A stretch of DNA of 64,000 bases from Streptomyces sp. CG4 (lineage in GTDB: Bacteria > Actinomycetota > Actinomycetes > Streptomycetales > Streptomycetaceae): the NCBI RefSeq assembly GCF_041080655.1, contig NZ_CP163525.1:124001-188000 (forward strand). Direction: 5' to 3'. Position 1 is the stretch's first letter. Every line of letters starts with the position of its first letter. A model generated the notes under the pieces. It was not told the DNA's origin. It was given only the letters and a program-made list of their open reading frames with translations, and did not search any database. Below, in pieces: positions 57,269 through 64,000 of the stretch. Both the position numbers and the translations under genes were made by a program.

Positions 57269-57403
57269 ATGGACAACCTGAAAGAGCAGGTCGACATGAG
57301 TCAAGGTATCGCCCGCTTCGCCGAGTCGCCGTTGCGGCCCCGGCTCTTTTCTCCGAGGTGCCACTCCGCGCGCCTGATCCACGGTGTGGAGGCGTCGGCG
57401 TGA
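57269..57403 (+). CDS. Small frame coupled to the next gene, 44 aa
   Basis: ATG 57269 follows GGGGG. The 44-residue product (MDNLKEQVDMSQGIARFAES, then an Arg-rich end) stops in a TGA that overlaps the next GTG as GTGA. The overlap is the main reason to believe it. It might be a leader or a small peptide; no family recognised. Confidence 0.45.
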   Translation: MDNLKEQVDMSQGIARFAESPLRPRLFSPRCHSARLIHGVEASA

Positions 57404-57762
57404 CCGGACACATCAACGTAGTGCGGCTCCTGCCGTGGGCGGGTCCGGAAGGCAAGCCGTGCTATCTCGCCGGGGACGGCTCCGGCAGCTACCTCTCGCG
57501 CCTCGCGGACAACATGGAGGCTGTGCAACTCGGCCTGGCCGCCGACCTCGTCGAGGAAGCCAAGAGAATCTTCGACGGGCGCAAGTGGACTCCGGGTGAA
57601 CTCCACTTGCTGGCCGTTCAGCTGACCGAGGCTCTCACCGACGTGCACCGCGTCGCGGAGAGCCGGGGCGCACGCCTGGCCGATTCAGCATGGGATGGCC
57701 CTGACGTGAGCGACGACGAGGACGAAGACGACCTCGCACGGCCCGTTGAGGCATCCGCATGA
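57400..57762 (+). CDS. Hypothetical protein, 120 aa
   Basis: It starts within the stop of the small frame before it and ends within the start of the gene after it (ATGA). The sequence is soluble, with LPWAGPEGKPCYLAGDGSGS, a helix MEAVQLGLAADLVEEAKRI and an acidic tail DVSDDEDEDDLA. This type is common in Streptomyces next to DUF7848 genes and HTH/NUDIX operons, but its role is not known. Confidence 0.65.
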   Translation: MTGHINVVRLLPWAGPEGKPCYLAGDGSGSYLSRLADNMEAVQLGLAADLVEEAKRIFDGRKWTPGELHLLAVQLTEALTDVHRVAESRGARLADSAWDGPDVSDDEDEDDLARPVEASA

Positions 57763-57935
57763 GCCGCGTCGTACTACGCTACGTGCCCCATACGATCCGG
57801 CATGTACCGGACGGCGAAGTCACCTTCGAAGCCTTCTGCGTGGCCTCCGGATGCGACGAGACATCCGGCCCTCACGAGGAACAGGAAACGGCTCAGGACT
57901 GGTGCCTGCGTCATACCGGCCGCACGGGCCATTGA
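57759..57935 (+). CDS. DUF7848-like protein, 3' end cut by an IS3 element
   Basis: 58 residues: MSRVVLRYVPHTIRHVP, FCVASGCDETSG and CLRHTGRTGH with Cys/His spacing suggestive of metal binding. Relatives are somewhat longer. The stop TGA is formed by the first bases of the IS3 inverted repeat at 57934, so the natural end was replaced. Confidence 0.65.
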   Translation: MSRVVLRYVPHTIRHVPDGEVTFEAFCVASGCDETSGPHEEQETAQDWCLRHTGRTGH

Positions 57936-57972
57936 GCTTGTTCCGCTTTGACGGACACCATCGGTGTGGTGG

Positions 57973-58246
57973 TCAGGCCGCGAGTGCGGTCTCGTATTCG
58001 GCGGGACTGCGGTAGCCGAGGCTGCTGTGCAGTCGGTGCAAGTTGTACCAGCCCTCGATGAAGTCGAAGATCGCGGTGCGGGTGGCGGCCCGGCTGGGCC
58101 AGGTTCTTGTGTCGAGCAACTCCCGTTTGATGGTGGCGAAGAACGACTCCGCGAGCGCGTTGTCCCAGCACTGGCCGGTGCGGCCGACGGACAGGCGGAC
58201 GCCCAATTCCGTTGCCAGGGCGGCGAATTGCTGACTGGTGTACTGA
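57973..58246 (-). pseudogene. IS3 OrfB, C-terminal part
   Basis: QYTSQQFAALATELGVRLSV, NALAESFFATIKRELLD with the catalytic Glu, and the end LHSSLGYRSPAEYE. The cut is in the QYT codons, the same place as in the other IS3 element at 6803. Confidence 0.75.
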
Positions 58247-58687
58247 CCGAGTTCAACCAGTCGTAGCAACACTCCTGATCAGAGGGTGAGTTGTGGGACG
58301 ACCAGCGGGTTGGATGGCGGAGTTGACGGGGCGGTCACCGATGAAGTCTCCGGGGCGGCCCTCGACTCGGCGCGAGATCGAGCGGCTGTTCTGGGGCGAG
58401 ATCGCCAAGGGCCTGACAAGTGAGGATGCGGCGGTCGCTGTCGGAGCCGCGCCAGCGGTGGGAACGCGGTGGTTCCGACACGCTGGCGGGATGCCGCAGA
58501 TCAGCCTGACCGTCTCGGGCCGTTATCTCTCGTTCGCCGAACGGGAGGAGATCGCTCTGCTGCGCGTGCAGGGCGCCGGGGTACGGGAGATCGCCGGACG
58601 GCTGGGCCGGTCACCATCGACGATCTCCCGGGAACTGCGGCGCAACGCGGCCACCCGCGGCGGCAGACTCGAGTACCGGGCCTCGGT
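58247..58687 (+). pseudogene. IS30-family element, left 441 bp with transposase N-terminus
   Basis: Nearly identical to 6804-7244 (one visible difference, CTCGAG for CTGGAG). The transposase frame starts at 58293 and runs to the HTH region, where it is joined directly to IS3 orfB sequence near 58687. The rest of the IS30 element, and the part of orfB between the first and second Asp, were deleted together. Confidence 0.8.
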
Positions 58688-59113
58688 GGCAACGTAGGTG
58701 ATGTCACCGCACCAGCGGGTGTCGAGGCCGTCCGGGTCGGGAGCGAAGTCCCGGACGACGAGGTCGGGCCGGGCGGTGGCCCGCGGGTCGGGGATCGTCG
58801 TCAGCTGCCGTCGCCTGCGGTGCCGGCCCTGCAGCCCGGCGTCGCGCATCAGTCTGGCAATGCGCCGCCGTCCGCAGTCCTCACCCTGTTGTTGCAGGAC
58901 GGCGTGGACTCGCGGGGCGCCGTAGGTTCTGCGGGAGTTCTCGTGAACTTCCGTGATCTTCTCGGTCAGCTCGGCATCGCGGACCGCCCGCGGACCGGGT
59001 CTGGCACTGCGGCGGGCGTAGAAGGCGGCTCGGGAGACCTGCAGCAGTTCACACACGCGCTTGACGTTGTGACCGTCTCGCTTCTCCGCCTCGATGAACG
59101 GGTGCACCGTCAC
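58688..59113 (-). pseudogene. IS3 OrfB, N-terminal part
   Basis: HPFIEAEKRDGHNVKRVCEL, RVHAVLQQQGEDCGRRRIAR and TRWCGDITYVA with the first catalytic Asp. It starts in an overlap with the orfA stop (GTGA), as usual for two-frame IS3 elements. Confidence 0.75.
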
Positions 59114-59409
59114 CGGGTCTCCTTCGCGAAGAAAGCCGTGGCCCGCTTGAGGACCTCCACGTCCTCCCGCAGCCGGCGGTTCTCCCGCCGCAGCGCGGCC
59201 AGCTCCTCGCGTTCACTGCTGGTCAGCCCGTCGCGCTCGCCCGCGTCGACCTCGGCCTGGCTGACCCACAGCCGCACCGCCGTCTCGGTCAGGTCGAAGT
59301 CCTTGGCGACCTGGCCGACCGAGCGGTCACCGCGCCGGCACAGCTCGACGATCTCGGCCTTGAACTCCGGCGTGAACGAACGGCGAGGCCGAGGCTTCTT
59401 CTTCCCCAT
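59110..59409 (-). CDS. IS3 OrfA
   Basis: A 99-residue protein with HTH (RSFTPEFKAEIVELCRRGDR, VAKDFDLTETAVRLWV) and a leucine-zipper tail (LAALRRENRRLREDVEVL). Complete, but without a functional orfB. Confidence 0.8.
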   Translation of the reverse strand: MGKKKPRPRRSFTPEFKAEIVELCRRGDRSVGQVAKDFDLTETAVRLWVSQAEVDAGERDGLTSSEREELAALRRENRRLREDVEVLKRATAFFAKETR

Positions 59410-59481
59410 GCTCTCCATGATGGACATCCTCCCGGGGCAGAACCCCTGATCTCGGATGTCCGTCAAAGCGGATCAAGCCCA

Positions 59482-59851
59482 CCCCGGGGCGGCTGCCTCC
59501 ACATTGGCACCGCCTCTACGCCCCCACTCCCGCCAGCCGCCAGGTCCTTCCCGTCTCCGGCCAGGTTCACCACCACTTACCGCATTGCAGCGGTCTCGCG
59601 GGCGATGTCGCTCCCGGCATCGGCCGATGACCACATGTGACCGTGGTGTCGCGGCACACACCTCTCCCCTCACCGGCACGACATTCGTCGTCCCATGGGC
59701 GCGACGAATGATGACTGTGCGGGGGCATCCCTCTGCCTAGCCTCACTGGGTGGAGGCGGCAAACGGGCCCCCTCCGCTCGCCACGCAGCGTCTCCCGGCA
59801 CACAAGGCTTGCCGGCGAGCGAAGCGGCGATCTGTAAAGGATCACAGCACC
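59482..59851. other. Non-coding region ahead of the peptidase gene
   Basis: About 370 bp without a gene between the IS3 end and the lipoprotein peptidase. The promoter of the peptidase must lie here; no clear operator was found. Confidence 0.4.
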
Positions 59852-61396
59852 ATGATCGACACTCTTCTGTTCTCCCGGCGCCGGCGGATGATGGCCGCGC
59901 TCCTCGTTCTCGCCGCGGCCGCCGGCTGCGCGCTCGCTCCCGGCAGCGGGAACGCGGCTACCCCCACCGCGTCATCGTCCGTGGGCTCCTCGCCCGCTTG
60001 GTCCGCCTGTCCGCTGCCCGGCCAGCCGACACGTCAGTGCGCCACCGTGCGGGTTCCGGTGGACGCGGCGAAGCCGAACGGCGAGAAAGTCGGCATTGCC
60101 ATATCCCGGCTTCCCGCGGCCAAGAGAAGCGAGCGGATCGGCGCGCTGGTGTGGAACCCGGGCGGGCCGGGCGAGTCCGGGCTGTGGGCTCCGGCGGCAC
60201 TGTTGCCGCCGGAGCTGTCCGAGCGTTTCGACCTGATCGGCTTCGACATGCGTGGTACGGGGAAGAGCGGCGCGCTGCCGGAGTGCGGGGAGACCACGGA
60301 CGAGCTGAAGAGGCTGAGTGAGACTCCGGGTCTGGCCAAGGTCCAGCACCGGGCACGGCTGGCCGCCGCGGCCCGGAGCTACACCGAGCGCTGCACGAGG
60401 AAGCTCGGGCCGATCGCCGGGCATCTGGGCAGCCGGGACGTCGCCCGTGACATCGACGCGATCCGCGCCGCGCTCGGCGAGGAGAAGATCAGCCTGCTGA
60501 TGGGCTCGTACGGAACGATGCTCGCCCAGGCATATCTGACTCTCCACCCGGACCGGGTGCGGGCCGCCGTGCTCGACGGCACCATGGACCCGGCCGTCTC
60601 CGGGGTGCGGGCGAGCCTCGACGGCTCTGGGTCGCAGACAGACACGAACTACTTCAGCAATGATCCTGACGACGCCGCGCGCGAGAAGTTGCGTCTCACG
60701 CTCTCGGGGTTCACTCCGTGGTGCCGTGCCCACGAGGATGTCTGCCCGGTCCATGCCGACCCGCTGGGCAGCGCGGAGAAGGCTGCTGGCTTGAGGGGCG
60801 GGGCTCCGCAGGACAAGGCGGCGCGTACGAAGCGCGTGCTGGGGGCTGCCGTCGCGGCCATGTTCGTCCCCGACCGGTGGCAGGCTCTGGCCGGTGCGCT
60901 CGGCGCAGCCCGCACCGGCAGCACGACCGCCCTTGACGAGTTTGCCGCCCAGGGCGTGCCCAAGGAACTGGCGGACGTGATGAAGCCCACCCTCGACCTG
61001 GGCTACGACCTCGGCGTGCGCTGCACGGACTTCGCCTGGCCACGCACCGTGGACGGCGTGATCGACACCTATGTGAAGCAGGGCGGCGGTGAGGCCGGGT
61101 ACATCGCCGCGGACTACCTGCCGTGTGCGTTCTGGCCCCGGCCCGAGAAGCCGCTCGGCGCGCTCAAGGGCTCTGCAGGCGTCACCCCGCTCGTCATCAA
61201 CGGCGAACACGACCCCCGTACGGGCATCGAGGGAGCCCGGGCTGCCGCACGGCGCCTCGGAGCGCGGCTGCTGACGTTCCCGGGACGCACCCACGAGGCC
61301 ACCACCGGCGGCGTGGAGTGCGCGCAGCGGGCCGCAGTCGTCTACCTGACCAACGGGAAGACCGCAGATCTGCCGGAATGCGGCATACGCCGCTGA
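59852..61396 (+). CDS. Lipoprotein alpha/beta-hydrolase, tripeptidyl aminopeptidase (SlpD/E-like)
   Basis: A 514-residue exported enzyme. The signal MMAALLVLAAAAGC has a lipobox Cys, so it is membrane-anchored outside. The hydrolase fold shows the oxyanion loop WNPGGPGESG, FDMRGTGKSG, the nucleophile in LLMGSYGTMLAQAYL, then a lid, and near the end VINGEHDPRTGIEGA (Asp) and FPGRTHEATTGG (His). This is the Streptomyces tripeptidyl aminopeptidase/SlpD family that trims peptides. ATG 59852 was chosen for the signal start and AAAGGA. Confidence 0.85.
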   Translation: MIDTLLFSRRRRMMAALLVLAAAAGCALAPGSGNAATPTASSSVGSSPAWSACPLPGQPTRQCATVRVPVDAAKPNGEKVGIAISRLPAAKRSERIGALVWNPGGPGESGLWAPAALLPPELSERFDLIGFDMRGTGKSGALPECGETTDELKRLSETPGLAKVQHRARLAAAARSYTERCTRKLGPIAGHLGSRDVARDIDAIRAALGEEKISLLMGSYGTMLAQAYLTLHPDRVRAAVLDGTMDPAVSGVRASLDGSGSQTDTNYFSNDPDDAAREKLRLTLSGFTPWCRAHEDVCPVHADPLGSAEKAAGLRGGAPQDKAARTKRVLGAAVAAMFVPDRWQALAGALGAARTGSTTALDEFAAQGVPKELADVMKPTLDLGYDLGVRCTDFAWPRTVDGVIDTYVKQGGGEAGYIAADYLPCAFWPRPEKPLGALKGSAGVTPLVINGEHDPRTGIEGARAAARRLGARLLTFPGRTHEATTGGVECAQRAAVVYLTNGKTADLPECGIRR

Positions 61397-61485
61397 CCGA
61401 CCTGCAAGGCCTTCGCTCTGCTCAAGCGGATCTCCCGATCTCATCCACCGCTGTCCGCGACTGACACGAAACAGGTATCTCTCTT

Positions 61486-61774
61486 ATGTCCAGCCGTATC
61501 GGAAAACATCGAAATTTCTTTCTCGTGTGGCTTGTCTGGCCACTGCTCACACTGGGCATCTATTTCTTCGTCTGGTACTACAAAATCAATCGCGAGGCGC
61601 GTGACTTCGACCAGCGCATCGACGTGAGCCCCGTCGGCGCGATGCTGGCTCAGCTCATCGGCTGGATCCTTGTCGTGCCGCCGTTCATCGCTCTACTACC
61701 AGCACGAGCTGAACCAGATATGGGCGCATTACCAGGACCCGCCGGAGGGAACTACCGTCGCGCTCCAGACGTGA
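61486..61774 (+). pseudogene. DUF4234 membrane protein with a single-base frameshift
   Basis: The frame gives FFLVWLVWPLLTLGIYFFVW and LIGWILVVPPFI, two membrane segments of DUF4234. At about 61686 the shifted frame continues naturally with SLYYQHELNQIWAHYQDPPE and a TGA that overlaps the kinase start as GTGA. Read without the shift, the frame runs straight into the kinase, a false fusion. Sequencing error is possible. Confidence 0.6.
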
Positions 61775-63183
61775 CCGGGAGACCGCAGACATGCGGGCAG
61801 CCTCGCCGGGCTCGTATCCTGGAGGTGGTGGAAACGATTGCCAGGGCGCAGTCTGCGCTCGTCCGGCGGGCGTTCCCCGGGCCGTGGAACGTGCGCCGGG
61901 TGGTGCGCGAGGTCAGCCCGCTGCTGGGGCTGGCCCTGGCGGCCCTGCTGCTGGAGACCGGCGGGCGCGGCGGACCGGTCCAGATGGCCGCCGTCGGGCT
62001 GATGTCCCTGGCTCTGTTCGCGCTGCGGCGTGTTCTGCCCGCGCCGATGTTCGTCGCCGCTGCCGCAGGAGCCGGTGCGACCTCCGGGTACTGGCCACTC
62101 CTGGTGTGCGCCTCGTGGTCGGCGGGGGTGCGGCTGGTCCAGGCTGCGACGCTGATCGTCACCTTCGCGGCGGGGCTCCTGCTGTACCTGGCCGTCCACG
62201 TCTGGGTTTACGGGTCCGAGGACACGCCCGGGTCCTTCGTCTCATTCCTCCTGTTCATCGTCCTGGCGGTCCTGCCCGGGCTGGTGGCCCGCTCCCGGGA
62301 CCAGCAGCGGACGTTGCTGGAGACCCTGCGGGAGCGCAACGAGCAGCTGCTGCGCGAGCGGGCCATGGTCGTCCACCAAGCCCGGCTGCGCGAGCGGCAC
62401 CGCATCGCCCAGGACATGCACGACAGCCTCGGCCACCAGCTCACCCTGATCGCCGTGCACACCGGCGCCCTCGAAGTGGACGCCGGCCTTCAGCAGCGTC
62501 GCTCCGAGGCGGTGGGGGTACTGCGGCAGGCCGCCACGGCGGCCATGCACGAACTGCGCGCCGTCGTCGGCGTCCTTCGCGACGAGGAGATCCCCGAGGC
62601 CACGGGCGACGTCGGCGATGTCGGTCAGCTCGTCGAGGCGAGCTGCGCGGTGGGTACGGCTGTCGAATTCCGTCACAGCGGCGAAGAGCGTCCGCTCCCC
62701 GCCGCAGCCAGTCACGCAGCGTATCGAATCGTGCAGGAAGCGCTCACGAACGCCCATAAGCACGCGGCTGCCGCTGCGATCACGGTCGAGCTCCGTTACG
62801 AGCCGGACTCTCTGGTCGTCGAGGTGATCAACGGCCCCGCCGCGCCCACCCCGGTGTCCGCGTCCGCGCCGCCGCCGGTCAGCGGGGGCCAGGGCCTGCC
62901 CGGGCTGCGTGAACGGGCCAGACTCGCCGGCGGCCTCCTGCACGCCGGGCCCACCGCCGACGGCGGATTCCGGGTGGCCGGAGTCCTTCCCTACGCGCAA
63001 TCCGCCCCCGCCGCATCCGATTCCGTCGGCTCCACGGACGTAGAGCCGGCCGCCGGAAGCGCGCCGGGAGAGGCTGCCGCCGCTGTTCCGCCCGGTGGGT
63101 GGCGACATGACCTCGCGGTGGTCGGCCTCTCGGCGCTGGCCGTGGCGATCGTGGTGTTGCTGCTGGTCACTGTCGGGCGGTAG
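61771..63183 (+). CDS. Sensor histidine kinase (HisKA_3, NarL partner type)
   Basis: A 470-residue kinase. After a short tail come four or five membrane segments (residues about 45-175), then the dimerisation/phosphoacceptor box RHRIAQDMHDSLGHQLTLIA with the His, a HATPase domain with the N box IVQEALTNAHKHA and GQGLPGLRERARLAGG, and a further C-terminal membrane segment (LSALAVAIVVLLLVTV), which is unusual. GTG 61771 overlaps the stop of the DUF4234 frame; GTG 61825/61828 are alternatives but too close to GGAGG. The partner regulator begins 29 bp after its stop. Confidence 0.8.
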   Translation: MTGRPQTCGQPRRARILEVVETIARAQSALVRRAFPGPWNVRRVVREVSPLLGLALAALLLETGGRGGPVQMAAVGLMSLALFALRRVLPAPMFVAAAAGAGATSGYWPLLVCASWSAGVRLVQAATLIVTFAAGLLLYLAVHVWVYGSEDTPGSFVSFLLFIVLAVLPGLVARSRDQQRTLLETLRERNEQLLRERAMVVHQARLRERHRIAQDMHDSLGHQLTLIAVHTGALEVDAGLQQRRSEAVGVLRQAATAAMHELRAVVGVLRDEEIPEATGDVGDVGQLVEASCAVGTAVEFRHSGEERPLPAAASHAAYRIVQEALTNAHKHAAAAAITVELRYEPDSLVVEVINGPAAPTPVSASAPPPVSGGQGLPGLRERARLAGGLLHAGPTADGGFRVAGVLPYAQSAPAASDSVGSTDVEPAAGSAPGEAAAAVPPGGWRHDLAVVGLSALAVAIVVLLLVTVGR

Positions 63184-63212
63184 ACGTGACCTGCCGCGCA
63201 GGAGATACAGCA

Positions 63213-63881
63213 GTGATCCGAGTCCTCGTCGCCGACGATGAGCCACTCATCCGGGCCGGCATCCGGGCGATTCTCTCCTCGGCGGACGACATCGCGGTCG
63301 TCGCCGAGGCATCCAGTGGCGAGGAGGCGATCGAGCTGGCCCGCGCCCACCGCACGGATGTGGCACTGCTGGACATCCAGATGCCCGGCATGGACGGTCT
63401 GACGGCCCTCGCCCGCCTACAACAGGCTGCCCCGGCCACCCGGGCGCTGATTCTGACGACGTTCGGCGAGCGGAACAACGTCCTGCGCGCGATCAGCTCG
63501 GGCGGCGCGGGCTTCCTGCTCAAGGACTCCGCGCCCGCCGATCTCATCCAAGCCGTACGAGCAGCGGCCAGCGGCCAGGCGTTCCTGTCGCCCACCGCTG
63601 CCCGGCACCTGGTGGACACCGTCGCCGCCAGCCCGGCCGCGGCGCGCGCCGGGGAGGCGCGCCGCAGGCTGGAGGTCCTCACCCAGCGCGAGCGGGACGT
63701 GCTCATGCTGCTCGGCGAAGGTCTGTCCAACGCCGACCTCGGTGCCCGCATCCATATGAGCGAGGCGACCGTGAAGACGTATATGAGCCGCATCCTCGCC
63801 AAGCTGGAGTGCGACAACCGCGTCCAGGCAGCACTCCTCGCGCGTGACGCGGGCCTGGGAGACGAGGGCCAGGGCACCTAA
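63213..63881 (+). CDS. NarL/FixJ-type response regulator
   Basis: A 222-residue regulator. Receiver: VLVADDEPLIRAGIR with the acidic pair, phosphorylated Asp in VALLDIQMPGMDG, and Lys in FLLKDSAP. LuxR-type HTH: LTQRERDVLMLLGEGLSNAD and ATVKTYMSRILAKL. GTG 63213 follows CAGGAG at eight bases. It pairs with the kinase directly upstream. No target promoter can be named. Confidence 0.9.
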   Translation: MIRVLVADDEPLIRAGIRAILSSADDIAVVAEASSGEEAIELARAHRTDVALLDIQMPGMDGLTALARLQQAAPATRALILTTFGERNNVLRAISSGGAGFLLKDSAPADLIQAVRAAASGQAFLSPTAARHLVDTVAASPAAARAGEARRRLEVLTQRERDVLMLLGEGLSNADLGARIHMSEATVKTYMSRILAKLECDNRVQAALLARDAGLGDEGQGT

Positions 63882-64000
63882 AAGAGCTTCTTGTTCCGGC
63901 GATCATGTTTGGCTCAAGGTTTGGTACTCCAGTGAGAGCTCTCCATTTGCCCTGGTCAGCGGCCTGGTGGTGGGGAGTGTAGTGGGGCTGCGTCAAGGGT
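63882..64000. other. Window end, no gene seen
   Basis: The last 119 bp contain no frame with coding character and no clear terminator. Confidence 0.4.

Larger units (their letters stand above)
57934..59481 (-). mobile_element. Second IS3-family element, invaded by an IS30 remnant
   Basis: Ends: TGAGCTTGTTCCGCTTTGACGG on the left and, inverted, TGGGCTTGATCCGC with TTTGACGG on the right. No direct repeat was found at the flanks, so the ends may have recombined. It holds orfA, a split orfB and 441 bp of an IS30 element. It is not the same IS3 type as 6470-14986. Confidence 0.75.

Noticed and set aside
61486..63183. A single fused DUF4234-histidine kinase protein
   Set aside because: The alternate frame completes the DUF4234 protein with natural sequence and a stop overlapping the kinase start.
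1..64000. CRISPR array, tRNA or rRNA genes
   Set aside because: No regularly spaced direct repeats, no tRNA-like cloverleaf with CCA-type context and no rRNA sequence were noticed on reading.

Overview
The window is high-GC actinobacterial DNA, almost certainly Streptomyces. The signs are strongly GC-biased third codon positions, GTG starts, rare TTA leucine codons, and protein families typical of the genus: a GPP34 protein, a DUF6114 protein, RsbW-like ATP-binding proteins, DUF7848, a secreted M4 metalloprotease and an SlpD/E-like lipoprotein peptidase. About half of the sequence is transposons, retroelements and decayed genes. This accessory character fits a chromosome arm or a linear plasmid (inference).

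Layout. 1-5.8 kb: a TetR regulator with an operator upstream and an MprF-like lysyltransferase, then a GPP34 protein, an ATP-binding protein with a coupled small gene, and IS remnants. 6.1-15.5 kb: one terpene synthase gene cut in two by an 8.5 kb stack of mobile elements. The order is terpene synthase, containing an IS3-family element, containing an IS30-family element, containing a group II intron, containing a serine-recombinase transposon. Removing each insert restores the reading frame of its host. 16-20 kb: a DinB protein, a TetR/cupin pair and several broken genes. 20.1-25.2 kb: an intact exopolysaccharide-like group (GH26 hydrolase, GT2 glycosyltransferase, acyltransferase with an SGNH-like tail), with TTA codons in the last two. 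26.9-30.5 kb: a DUF6114 surface protein and an ABCG-like transporter. 30.6-43 kb: mostly decay (IS110 element; frameshifted AAA ATPase, monooxygenase and MFS genes; many transposase stubs). 43.4-45.2 kb: an M4 metalloprotease. 47.4-53 kb: a second nest, IS630 containing IS4 containing a complete group II intron. 53.8-57.9 kb: a phosphatase, a NUDIX/HTH operon and a chain of coupled small genes. 57.9-59.5 kb: an IS3 element hit by the same IS30 element. 59.8-63.9 kb: a lipoprotein peptidase, a DUF4234 gene and a histidine kinase/response regulator pair.

How it fits together. The two group II introns, about 2.55 kb each, sit in codons for conserved catalytic motifs of DDE transposases. The IS30 element struck the matching codons of two different IS3 transposases. 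The elements therefore parasitise each other's conserved core sequences. Functional host genes are confined to the islands between nests. The terpene synthase, an EccA-like ATPase, a YceI protein, a LexA fragment and a TIR protein are casualties.

Limits. Families were assigned by reading the proteins, not by database search. Exact ends of elements are given where direct repeats or frame restoration fix them, and are approximate elsewhere.
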